Below, one piece after another: positions 7,445 through 14,849 of a stretch of 31,306 nt of DNA. The notes below the pieces were generated by a model, which saw only the letters and a list, made by a program, of their open reading frames with translations, did not search any database and was not told where the DNA came from. The DNA comes from UBA1723 sp045641065. GTDB taxonomy: Bacteria > Bacteroidota > Bacteroidia > Bacteroidales > Paludibacteraceae. Location of the stretch: positions 1 to 31,306 of the forward strand of contig JAZUGF010000043.1 of NCBI GenBank assembly GCA_045641065.1, given 5' to 3'. Made by a program: the position numbers and the translations under genes. Position 1 is the first letter of the stretch. Each line of letters opens with the position of its first letter.

Positions 7445-7474
7445 CTAAAGTAGTGTTTTTTTTATTCCATCAAA
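7445..7474 (-). promoter_or_regulatory. Candidate promoter of TonB paralogue 1
   Basis: Minus-strand TTTG (7471-7474), an 18-nt spacer and TACTTTAG (7445-7452) approximate TTTG-N19-TAnnTTTG with one -7 mismatch and a slightly short spacer. Confidence 0.4.
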
Positions 7475-7669
7475 CTTTTCATCAAATATTTAACAGTAAA
7501 ATGCGTAAAAAAGCTGATTTTTTACGTTTACAAGGACGAAAATGGCCGAAAAATGGAGATTTCATCAAAATTCGCATTGAATTGTGATGTTGCTAAAGAT
7601 GTCGTAAAGCATTGTTTTTTAAGAGAATATAAAAAGGTCAGGTTTATTCAGGAAGCTTCTTCGATACAA

Positions 7670-7820
7670 AAATTTAATGCAATTATATACGAGTTGTCCC
7701 ACACACACTTTTCCTTTATACGCTCGGCCTACGGCCTCGCATTGGAGGAGGGGCAAGGGCGTTCCGCCCTTTGCAATCCTCATTTTGGACAACTGCGATA
7801 TAATCTCCAAATTTAATGCA
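7670..7820. mobile_element. MITE-like element with terminal inverted repeats and flanking 12-nt direct repeats
   Basis: A 12-nt exact direct repeat AAATTTAATGCA flanks the segment (7670-7681 and 7809-7820). Just inside lie imperfect inverted ends: ATTATATACGAGTTGTCC (7682-7699) and the reverse complement of ATTATATCGCAGTTGTCC (7787-7804), 15 of 18 matching. The 87-nt interior carries copy 2 of a GC-rich repeat also found at 4373-4445. It encodes no protein. The layout is that of a small non-autonomous element with a target duplication, though 12 nt is long for one. Confidence 0.5.
7719..7786. repeat. Dispersed GC-rich REP-like repeat, copy 2
   Basis: It aligns with 4373-4445 and is better preserved in pairing. 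GGCC-TAC-GGCC forms a hairpin with a cUACGg tetraloop, and GCAAGGGCG pairs with CGCCCTTTGC with one bulge. Confidence 0.7.
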
Positions 7821-7826
7821 TCACAC

Positions 7827-7853
7827 TTCCCCCCTTTAGGGGGATCAAGGGGG
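7827..7853. repeat. Short palindromic C/G-run repeat
   Basis: CCCCCCTTTAGGGGG followed by ATCAAGGGGG is a low-complexity palindromic sequence of the kind found intergenically in many Bacteroidota genomes. It lies 12 nt before the terminator of the second TonB gene. Confidence 0.5.
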
Positions 7854-7864
7854 CTTGACACAAA

Positions 7865-7894
7865 AAAAGAGCGATGATTACTCATCGCTCTTTT
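7865..7894 (-). terminator. Terminator of the second TonB gene
   Basis: AGAGCGATGA and TCATCGCTCT form a perfect 10-bp stem with a 4-nt loop, flanked by A- and T-runs so that it can act in both directions. Confidence 0.85.
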
Positions 7895-7914
7895 CATATC
7901 TTGAATACTAATAA

Positions 7915-8607
7915 TTAGCTTGCAAGACGGAAGAACACAGGAAGCTGGAACTTTGAACGTACCTTTCTACCCTGCTGCTCACCTGGAGACCATGCTGGCA
8001 TAGACTTAACCACACGTACAGCCTCAGCGTCAAGCTTCTCGTGTACGCCACGGATAACCTCTACATTCTGGATTGTACCATCCTTGTTAACGACGAATGA
8101 TACGATTACACGTCCCTGGATACCTGACTCCTGACATGCTGCTGGATACTTGATATTCTTTGACAAGTATTCCATCATTGCCTTCTGTCCACCTGGGAAT
8201 GAAGGAGCTTTCTCCACACGCATGAAGATTTCCTCCTCTTCTACCTCTTCTGGGCCATCGTTAACTGGAGCTGTCTCAACAACTGCCTCACCAGTTTCCT
8301 CTGAAGACTTGATATCTACGTCCTTTGTCTCTACTGTATTCTCTACCACCTTAATCTCTGGTGCTACTACTGGTGGTGGAGCAGCAGCTGCAGGTGGTGG
8401 TGGTGGAACATCCTTCTGGATAGTTACCTCCATCATCTCCTCCTCTTCGAAGATGGCCTGAGCATCACTTGTATCAATCTTCTTAACGTCTGTTGTAGTC
8501 CATTCGAAGATGATAAAAAGGAAGCCCAAAGCAACAACTAGTCCCATTAGAAGAAAGTCGTGCGACTTATTCTCTAGACTAGCGCTAGCGGATTTTTTTA
8601 CTTCCAT
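7915..8607 (-). CDS. TonB-family energy transducer, paralogue 2
   Basis: This 230-residue protein has the same plan as its downstream neighbour: cytoplasmic MEVKKSASASLENK, one TM helix (FLLMGLVVALGFLFIIFEW, about 19-37), a linker with DVPPPPPAAAAPPPV and a long Glu-rich part (about 60-130), and a TonB C-terminal domain with FPGG, IKYP, GIQGRVIVSFVVNKDGTI and MPAWSPG. The two TM segments and C-terminal domains are nearly identical while the linkers differ, so this is a gene duplication. It would link ExbBD to TonB-dependent transporters. No such partner gene is nearby. Confidence 0.93.
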   Translation of the reverse strand: MEVKKSASASLENKSHDFLLMGLVVALGFLFIIFEWTTTDVKKIDTSDAQAIFEEEEMMEVTIQKDVPPPPPAAAAPPPVVAPEIKVVENTVETKDVDIKSSEETGEAVVETAPVNDGPEEVEEEEIFMRVEKAPSFPGGQKAMMEYLSKNIKYPAACQESGIQGRVIVSFVVNKDGTIQNVEVIRGVHEKLDAEAVRVVKSMPAWSPGEQQGRKVRSKFQLPVFFRLAS

Positions 8608-8773
8608 TTCTATTTATAAATTTCGTTAATATTCTACGCTTTATACAAAGTCACGAGCAAAAATAATGAATTATTTGCTTTTTTGCTCATTTTCGCCAAA
8701 GTTTTTTTAACAATCGGCAACAAATCACAAATAATTCATTTCATGCCCGCCAACGTCAAAGTAAACGTTAACA

Positions 8774-10834
8774 TCAATCTACATTATTATTCGTCTTTGA
8801 GTAGCGTAGCATCTGCTCTGCATAGCCCTCTTTGTAGTCTACCTTCACATCGACTACCTTGCCATCCTTCTCAACCAACTCGTATGTTGGGTTGATGAAG
8901 CCCTTGTATGGAGAGATGTTTAGTTTAGCATATCTGTCCTTGATCTCCTTGTGTAGTTCTGGATCAATGTTGACGGCATAATTCTCAACCAACTTTCTTG
9001 CTGCTTCGAAATCGCCCTCCGACTTGATTCGCTGAATCTCAGCAAGTAGGTTGCCGAACAATGTTCTTAGCTTATCATAATCGTTGATCTTGACGTATGT
9101 CTTGCCATCTCTCTTCTCCAATTCCACTACCTTGTCTGCAGCTCCCTTCTCGTATACCCAGTGTGCAATCAACGCACGGTTACGCATGTGAGCCTCCTCA
9201 ATCTGATCGCCAAGGTTGATGCGGACAAGCTGTGTCATCAAACCGTTCATTAGGTAAGTGTAGTATTCTGCTTTGTAAGCGTCTGCAGATGGAAGCAAAC
9301 CTAGCTCTACCATCTTTGGATCAGCAGCGTAGTAAAGTCCGAACAAGTCTGCTCTGGCTTCCTCTACCGTCGCACCGTATGCCTTTAATGCATCCTGACT
9401 TACACCTGGCAACAACTGTCCACTACCATGACCTAAACACTCGTGCAAATCTGTGTGGATATTGTCAGTGATGTAACCATACTTCTCGATCATCTCCCTG
9501 TCGGCTGCACAATCCACGAATTCCTCCTTGAAACCGTTGCCTTTGGCTGCCTGATCGTATGCGTATGTGATATTTTCAATTGTCACAGACTTAGATCCGT
9601 AAGTTTCGCGAATCCAGTTGGCATTAGGAAGGTTGATTCCGATTGGAGTGGCAGGATAACAGTCGCCAGCCAAGATAGCAGTTGTGATAACCTTTGCAGT
9701 CACACCCTTGCACTCCTTCTTCTTAAATCTTGCGTCGACGGGGGAATTATCCTCAAACCATTGAGCGTTATCACTCAACACCTCTGTACGCTTTGTAGCT
9801 TTCTCATTTTTGAAGTTGACGATTGACTCCCAACTTGCCTTCAAACCAAGTGGATCTCCGTAAGTCTCAATGAAACCGTTGACGAAATCAACCTTAGAAG
9901 TTGAATCTGCCACCCATGCAATGCTATACTCATCAAACTTCTTCAAATCTCCAGTGTTGTAGAACTCAATCAAAAGTTCAATCACCTTCATCTGACGATC
10001 ATTCTCAGCGTAAGGAAGAGCATCCTTCAAATGTCCGACAATCTTGTCGATTGCCTTACCGTACATGCCTCCCGACTTCCAAACCTTCTCCACTAGTTTA
10101 CCAGCCTCCTTAGTAAGCAATGAATTCAAACCGTATGATATTGGCGACTTATCAGTAGTGTCACGCATAGCATCGTAGAAATTCTCAACCTCAGCCTGAG
10201 TAACGCCATCATAATAATGGTTTGCTGAAGTAGCGATCAAATCCTGACCGTCAGCCTGGTTGACACGTTTTGCATAAACTGCAGGGTTGAACATCACGTC
10301 GATAATCTGAGCTTTCTTCTCGGCAAGTGAGTTGCCAGCCACGTTTGCAAGCAATTGCGTCAACTTATCATCTCCCAATTTCTCAAGACAAGAATTGAAG
10401 AAATCCTTTGAGAAATCAGGCAAGAATTTATCGCATGAATAGTGGTGGTGAATACCGTTTGAGAACCAGACACGCTTCAAATACTTCTCCAATGCCTCAA
10501 ACTCAGATGCATTATCAGCACCGATCTTATCAGTGTAGATAGCCTCCAACGTGCGACGAATAGGCAAATTGAATTTGCAATTCTGGTCAAAAAGGATATC
10601 ACGTCCCTCTTCCGCAGCAAGAGAAAGATGATAGATTAGCAACTTCTGGTTCAAAGAAAGTGTCTCGAACTCAGGCACCTGATAACGCAATATCTGAAGA
10701 TCGTAGAATTTCTCCACGTCGTATTTGAAATTCATTTCCATATCTGATTTCATTTCTGAATTATTTTGAGTCTCTGTATTCCCGCATGCTGACAATGCAG
10801 CCGACGCGAGGATACCAAATATTAGTTTTTTCAT
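8774..10834 (-). CDS. Dipeptidyl-peptidase III-like zinc metallopeptidase (family M49), lipoprotein
   Basis: This 686-residue protein has a lipoprotein signal (MKKLIFGILASAALSAC, lipid-bearing C17). It carries the six-residue M49 zinc motif HECLGH at 464-469 and the second motif EEARAD at 491-496, giving two His and one Glu ligand and the catalytic E465. M49 enzymes remove dipeptides from the N-terminus of short peptides. The lipoprotein signal places this one in the periplasm or on the outer membrane, where it could trim imported peptides. The length is normal for the family. Its ATG overlaps the stop of the upstream gene by one base (TAATG), so the two are translated together. Such Bacteroidales proteins are sometimes labelled dihydrofolate reductase; nothing here supports that. 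Confidence 0.92.
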   Translation of the reverse strand: MKKLIFGILASAALSACGNTETQNNSEMKSDMEMNFKYDVEKFYDLQILRYQVPEFETLSLNQKLLIYHLSLAAEEGRDILFDQNCKFNLPIRRTLEAIYTDKIGADNASEFEALEKYLKRVWFSNGIHHHYSCDKFLPDFSKDFFNSCLEKLGDDKLTQLLANVAGNSLAEKKAQIIDVMFNPAVYAKRVNQADGQDLIATSANHYYDGVTQAEVENFYDAMRDTTDKSPISYGLNSLLTKEAGKLVEKVWKSGGMYGKAIDKIVGHLKDALPYAENDRQMKVIELLIEFYNTGDLKKFDEYSIAWVADSTSKVDFVNGFIETYGDPLGLKASWESIVNFKNEKATKRTEVLSDNAQWFEDNSPVDARFKKKECKGVTAKVITTAILAGDCYPATPIGINLPNANWIRETYGSKSVTIENITYAYDQAAKGNGFKEEFVDCAADREMIEKYGYITDNIHTDLHECLGHGSGQLLPGVSQDALKAYGATVEEARADLFGLYYAADPKMVELGLLPSADAYKAEYYTYLMNGLMTQLVRINLGDQIEEAHMRNRALIAHWVYEKGAADKVVELEKRDGKTYVKINDYDKLRTLFGNLLAEIQRIKSEGDFEAARKLVENYAVNIDPELHKEIKDRYAKLNISPYKGFINPTYELVEKDGKVVDVKVDYKEGYAEQMLRYSKTNNNVD

Positions 10835-11652
10835 TAGTCTTTATTTCTTACATCAACATTATCGTTGTAAAACCACTTGCCTTCGTGAAGATTATAGGTG
10901 TCGTAAGTGAAATCCGGACCATAATACGAAGGAATATCGGTGAACATCATGCTTTCTGGAACAAGATGGTCAAATACAATCATCTTAGCAGCGTCATCAT
11001 AATTCAACGCAATCTTACCCTCTGCATTGTACTGGAAGATGTGACGACTCCATGTCTGTCTACCCTTCTTCTTAAACACCTGTTTTCCAAAAGATGGTCT
11101 GCCCGACTTATCAAGACGAAGGACTTCAATCAATTTATAATGAGTGATCGACGAGAGTCCAGCCCAGCCAAGCATCACATAATAATCATCGCGACGGTAC
11201 TTCACATGAGCTATCTTATAGTATAGAGCACCATACCAATTTTGGCGAGTGATTCGTTCTGTAGGCTGAGGCAAGAAAGGAGTTTTTCTGATATTGAAAG
11301 CCTCAACACGATTTCCTTTTCTCAACTTTGCTTGAGAGATTGAACCATAATGATAGCTTTTGTCAGACAACTGGAAAGCCCACGAATAGATACACACCTT
11401 ATTATCATCAGAAACCACACGTCCCATTTCAGGATAATTGAAAGATGGTGCGAATGTTTTAGACTTTTTCAAATTGTCAATTAATATCTTTTCCGCCTTC
11501 TTGCTTAAAGAAATTTTCTGAGCATCTGCGACGGTATCGCTTTTTAGTGAGGCAAAAATCTCCTGTAGATTATCCTGAGCAAAAGCAGTCTGGCTTAGGA
11601 ATGTCAGCAGTAGAATGTTTATAATTTTACAAATCAAGTTCTTCATATCCAT
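10834..11652 (-). CDS. Exported protein of unknown function, coupled to dipeptidyl-peptidase III
   Basis: This 272-residue protein has a Sec signal peptide with a cleavage site after AFAQ (about residue 26). The mature part has mixed alpha/beta composition with many aromatic residues (YSWAFQLSDKSYHYG, RQNWYGALYYKI, DDYYVMLGW) and no cysteine cluster, repeat or catalytic motif I recognise. A second in-frame Met lies two codons in. Its stop overlaps the start of the M49 peptidase gene in TAATG, so they form one operon. It may help that peptidase or act in the same peptide pathway, but only gene order supports this. Confidence 0.8.
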   Translation of the reverse strand: MDMKNLICKIINILLLTFLSQTAFAQDNLQEIFASLKSDTVADAQKISLSKKAEKILIDNLKKSKTFAPSFNYPEMGRVVSDDNKVCIYSWAFQLSDKSYHYGSISQAKLRKGNRVEAFNIRKTPFLPQPTERITRQNWYGALYYKIAHVKYRRDDYYVMLGWAGLSSITHYKLIEVLRLDKSGRPSFGKQVFKKKGRQTWSRHIFQYNAEGKIALNYDDAAKMIVFDHLVPESMMFTDIPSYYGPDFTYDTYNLHEGKWFYNDNVDVRNKD

Positions 11653-11689
11653 ATTTCAACTGTTATTTTCATCTGAAAAATGCAGATTC

Positions 11690-11750
11690 GTAGGGGCAGG
11701 TTTCAAACCTGCCCATTTGTATGACGGGTGGGTTTGAAACCCACCCCTAC
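11690..11750. repeat. Nested palindromic intergenic repeat (GTAGGGGC...GGTTTCAAACC type)
   Basis: Two halves, 11690-11714 and 11726-11750, are each palindromic around GGTTTCAAACC or GGTTTGAAACC and are also inverted copies of each other, bounded by GTAGGGG and CCCCTAC. The segment can form one long hairpin or two short ones. It lies in the gap between the T9SS cargo gene and the exported-protein operon. Similar elements are scattered through many bacterial genomes. Confidence 0.8.
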
Positions 11751-11786
11751 AGATCATACCAATTCTTAGATTAATAAATTAACGTA

Positions 11787-11814
11787 AAAAGGCGGACCGT
11801 GAAGTCCACCTTTT
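11787..11814 (-). terminator. Terminator of the beta-helix/T9SS operon
   Basis: AAAAGGCGGAC and GTCCACCTTTT form an 11-position stem with one mismatch and a 6-nt loop. A and T runs on both sides allow bidirectional action. It lies 27 nt after the T9SS gene stop. Confidence 0.8.
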
Positions 11815-11840
11815 ATATCAATAGAGCATTTCTGCAAAAA

Positions 11841-12806
11841 TTATCGCTTGATAACAAGGCGACGAACAGAAGTCTCACCTGCGCACTCAACAATCACCTG
11901 ATAGTCACCAGGAGCCAACTCCTTAACGTTCATGTTGACCTTTCCTTCAACAGGAAGCTGCTGAATAGCCTCAGCTACGACCTTACCTGAACGAGCAACG
12001 ATAGATATGTTAGCTCTTGAACCAGTCTTGTCATCAATGTTAACATCAAAGTTGAACATTGTTGGGTTTGGAGATAGAGAAACGTTGTCTCTCCAGTGAA
12101 TGCTACCAGTTGCGTAGCTGTATACAAATGGAATACCGTAATCAACATTCCAGTTTCCACTTTGATCCTGAGTACGGATATACAATGTGTGGTTACCCTC
12201 TCTCATTGAACCAGTGTTGATCTGGAATCCAACATTTGATCCGAATACAGAAGCTGCCTTAGCATTTCCTTCACCTGGATCCTTATCAATATAGAACTCA
12301 GCACGCTTCATCTGACCCACGATTGGAAGATAAACGTATGGAGTGCTGAACTCAGATGTCCATCTGTGGTCATTAGTCAAAGCTCTTGAATACAATTCGT
12401 GGAAACCATGCTTCATCTTTGACAAGTCAGACTCGTTGATTACGATTGCTGCTGTAGCGTCAATTGAAGTTTCAACAAACTTACCTTTTCCTAGACCTGG
12501 ATCCTCATCAAAGAAATACTCAGAACCTACAATCTCAGCACTTTTCTCAAACATTGTAACAGGGATAGCGACACAGTGAGACCAACCATCGTAGTTCTTA
12601 CCTCTTACATATAGAGTATGGAAACCATTGTTTAGATTTCTTACTCTTGCCTTGAACTTGATTGTTCCATTAGTTGTGACACCAGCCTTGAAGCCCTTGC
12701 CAAAACCAGGATCCTCATCAAAGAAATACTCTGTTGTGATAACCTCTGCAAAAGCACTTGACATTGCAATTGCTATGGCATATATAGATGCAAATATCTT
12801 TTTCAT
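11841..12806 (-). CDS. T9SS-secreted protein with three 'FFDEDPGxGKG' repeats and C-terminal sorting domain
   Basis: This 321-residue protein has a signal peptide ending SSAFA (about residue 20). Three repeats of about 65-70 residues follow, each opening with EYFFDEDPGFGKG, EYFFDEDPGLGKG or EFYIDKDPGEGN and later carrying GFHTLYVR-like strands. The final 80 residues (from about SLSPNPTMFNFDV to GDYQVIVECAGETSVRRLVIKR) match the Por-secretion C-terminal sorting domain, the address tag for the type IX system. The protein is therefore probably exported and anchored on the cell surface or released. The Asp-rich repeat start could bind calcium, which is inference. It follows the beta-helix gene by 2 nt and shares its operon. 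Confidence 0.85.
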   Translation of the reverse strand: MKKIFASIYAIAIAMSSAFAEVITTEYFFDEDPGFGKGFKAGVTTNGTIKFKARVRNLNNGFHTLYVRGKNYDGWSHCVAIPVTMFEKSAEIVGSEYFFDEDPGLGKGKFVETSIDATAAIVINESDLSKMKHGFHELYSRALTNDHRWTSEFSTPYVYLPIVGQMKRAEFYIDKDPGEGNAKAASVFGSNVGFQINTGSMREGNHTLYIRTQDQSGNWNVDYGIPFVYSYATGSIHWRDNVSLSPNPTMFNFDVNIDDKTGSRANISIVARSGKVVAEAIQQLPVEGKVNMNVKELAPGDYQVIVECAGETSVRRLVIKR

Positions 12807-12808
12807 GA

Positions 12809-13768
12809 TTATTTCTCCATTTTATATCTGATTGTAACCTCAAGGCCTACGCTCTGGTTTGCCTCGTTTGCAGCAACATAACTCTCGATTACAGGAGTAT
12901 CCTGCAAACCGCTTGTTACGTATGGCATAGCACCACCGTAAGCACCAACTTGGTCGCCATCCGACGCCATGTCAAAAAGCTTACTTGTCTCCTTAATCTT
13001 ATAATTGCTGTCTAATGAGAAATCAGGATTAGTCATCTCTGAACGGAAATCACCATTGTAGTTGTTCAAGAACGAGCAAGTGTTTGTTCTTGACTTCTTA
13101 AGATCGTAGTTCATGACATTCTCAATCAATGTACAGAATCTTAGGTTGTAAACACCACCAAATCTGTTGAACTTTCCGAATGTGTTGCGCTCAATACGAG
13201 ATCTTTCCATACTGCTGACAACACCGCAGATAATATTGTTTGAAATATTGACGTTCTGTGGAGTTCCGTTACCCTGAATATTACCTACGATAAAATTCTG
13301 ACGGATAATGCAACCGTTGACTGTATCTGCAACCTCAACTGCTGTCTGAGAACCAGCCAAGATCTGACATTTCTGAATTGTACACTCATTTCCAAACACC
13401 TCAACATTGTTTAGAACCAATCCGGAAATTGTAACCTTGTTGCTATAAATACGAAGTGGACTTGCAATAAAGCTCTCGCCTGTTGTGTAGTCTACCACTT
13501 TGTTTTCCTTATACAAATAACCTGGACCAACAATAGTTATTGGCTTTGTGATTTTGATTGGATCAAATCCATACGCGTCACCCGGACCATATTCTGTACC
13601 AGAAGCCTCTAGAAAAATCGTGTCGCCTGCGGCACAGTCCATCAAAGCATTCTCAAGTGTACCGTATTCTGCGTGCACCTCTGGAGCGTTGCAAACTCTC
13701 TTTATTCTTGCATGCGACGCCATCGATAGCAAGAAGGACCCAACTATTAATAATACTAATTTCTTCAT
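12809..13768 (-). CDS. Secreted right-handed parallel beta-helix protein
   Basis: This 319-residue protein has a signal peptide (MKKLVLLIVGSFLLSMASHA). It then has the pectate-lyase-like pattern of short strands: GTLENALMDCAAGDTIFLEAS, ITKPITIVGPGYLY, LRIYSNKVTISGLVLNNVEVFGNECTIQKC, NVNISNNIICGV, RIERNTFG. Such proteins bind or cleave surface polysaccharides or serve as adhesins. I see no catalytic residues that decide which. It lacks its own sorting domain, yet it is the first gene of an operon whose second gene carries a T9SS tag. The two genes are 2 nt apart, so the products are probably made together and may work together at the surface. Confidence 0.8.
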   Translation of the reverse strand: MKKLVLLIVGSFLLSMASHARIKRVCNAPEVHAEYGTLENALMDCAAGDTIFLEASGTEYGPGDAYGFDPIKITKPITIVGPGYLYKENKVVDYTTGESFIASPLRIYSNKVTISGLVLNNVEVFGNECTIQKCQILAGSQTAVEVADTVNGCIIRQNFIVGNIQGNGTPQNVNISNNIICGVVSSMERSRIERNTFGKFNRFGGVYNLRFCTLIENVMNYDLKKSRTNTCSFLNNYNGDFRSEMTNPDFSLDSNYKIKETSKLFDMASDGDQVGAYGGAMPYVTSGLQDTPVIESYVAANEANQSVGLEVTIRYKMEK

Positions 13769-13876
13769 TACTATATTTTTCGTTTTGCCAATATATAATG
13801 CAAATTTGTATAAAAAATGTCAATTTTCTATATAATTCAGCAAGAATATATTAACAATTCTAACATTTATTTGATT

Positions 13877-14848
13877 TTATTCAAAATAATAGCCCAATAC
13901 AACAAAAAAAGTAATCATTACTGCAACAATTGCATAGATTATTCCTGTGCTTATCACATAATCAAGTCGTATTTTGCTTTTATTCAATTGGTAAATCATC
14001 GCAATAGCCAGTGAAGCAACTGGAATTAAGAAGTAATTGATGGCACTTGTCGAAAGGTACGCTGTCGACTCAAATGCCACTTTGCCAAAGCAAACAACTG
14101 CCAATACCGCAACCACATAACATACTACCTTAGCGACTGTATGTCCGTAGACTATCGGAAGTGTATGACATTCCATCTCTCTTTCTCCCTTCTCCTCTAT
14201 CATCGCTCTAATAATGTCGACGTTGATTGTCCACATCGCAAGCAACAAACCAAACATTCCAGCTTTTGATAGTATCTCTTTCAAGAACGCAGACAACGCT
14301 GCCATTTGCTCTTGTCCAAGCTGCAATGCGGCCTCATGCATCAACATAAACCAGTTGTCGTACATGCAGACAATAACAGGAATCATTGCCACCGCGATAG
14401 CAAGCAATATACTTCCCCACCATGTACGCTTGTAACTTGATGAGTAAAACCACAAAATTCCGATAACTGCAACAAAGACAAAGAAATAATCTAATGCCGA
14501 CGCGATGTAACTCAGTATTCCTGCAAATAAAACAGCAAGTCCAGTGACACCAACATATAAATTGAAGATGGTATCACGAGAAACAAACAAATCTACATTT
14601 CGTGTGATTGGTCGGTTGATTCGGTCAATCTTGACATCAAAATAGTCGTTGACAAAGAATCCTCCCAATGTGATAAACACAGTTGCCAAAACGCATAATG
14701 TCAACGGCAATGTGCCCATCTGCAACTCTCCATCCGCATGCTTGATCATCGGCTCTACTATGCTGAAATGAGTCACAAGCTGTATGGCTGCCACAAGAAA
14801 TAGTAGCGGTAGACGTGTGAATCTTATGATATTAGTCAGTGTCTTCAT
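13877..14848 (-). CDS. UbiA-family prenyltransferase
   Basis: This 323-residue protein has about eight TM helices. The first Asp-rich motif is NDYFDVKID (N67, D68, D71, D75), which binds magnesium and the prenyl diphosphate. The second motif, usually of the form DxEDxEGD before KTLP, reads AMIEEKGE before HTLPIVYG here (about 215-222), so one Asp is lost and others are Glu. UbiA enzymes attach a prenyl chain to an acceptor in the membrane (quinone head group, glycerol phosphate, heme and others). The Bacteroidales group is often annotated as geranylgeranylglycerol-phosphate geranylgeranyltransferase, but the acceptor cannot be read here. It is the last gene of a six-gene operon, 1 nt after the antiporter gene. 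Confidence 0.85.
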   Translation of the reverse strand: MKTLTNIIRFTRLPLLFLVAAIQLVTHFSIVEPMIKHADGELQMGTLPLTLCVLATVFITLGGFFVNDYFDVKIDRINRPITRNVDLFVSRDTIFNLYVGVTGLAVLFAGILSYIASALDYFFVFVAVIGILWFYSSSYKRTWWGSILLAIAVAMIPVIVCMYDNWFMLMHEAALQLGQEQMAALSAFLKEILSKAGMFGLLLAMWTINVDIIRAMIEEKGEREMECHTLPIVYGHTVAKVVCYVVAVLAVVCFGKVAFESTAYLSTSAINYFLIPVASLAIAMIYQLNKSKIRLDYVISTGIIYAIVAVMITFFVVLGYYFE

Positions 14849-14849
14849 T

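Larger units (their letters stand above)
7399..7914. other. Intergenic region between the TonB paralogues
   Basis: This 516-nt stretch contains the promoter of the first TonB gene (7445-7474), a MITE-like element with flanking direct repeats (7670-7820), a palindromic C/G-run repeat (7827-7853) and the terminator of the second TonB gene (7865-7894). Between about 7500 and 7670 I see only AT-rich sequence and a short open frame without family resemblance. Confidence 0.6.

Noticed and set aside
7553..7816. Plus-strand open frame of 87 codons between the tonB genes
   Set aside because: It runs through the repeat element, has no family resemblance and no promoter box that I can see; probably chance.
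8666..8739. 12-bp inverted repeat ATGAATTATTTG / CAAATAATTCAT between the peptidase and the second tonB gene
   Set aside because: The 50-nt loop and AT-rich arms make it weak as a terminator or operator; no further support.
13790..13840. TTGACA-N17-CATTAT, sigma70-like box before the beta-helix gene
   Set aside because: It fits the E. coli consensus rather than the Bacteroidota one and the region is AT-rich, so a chance match is likely.
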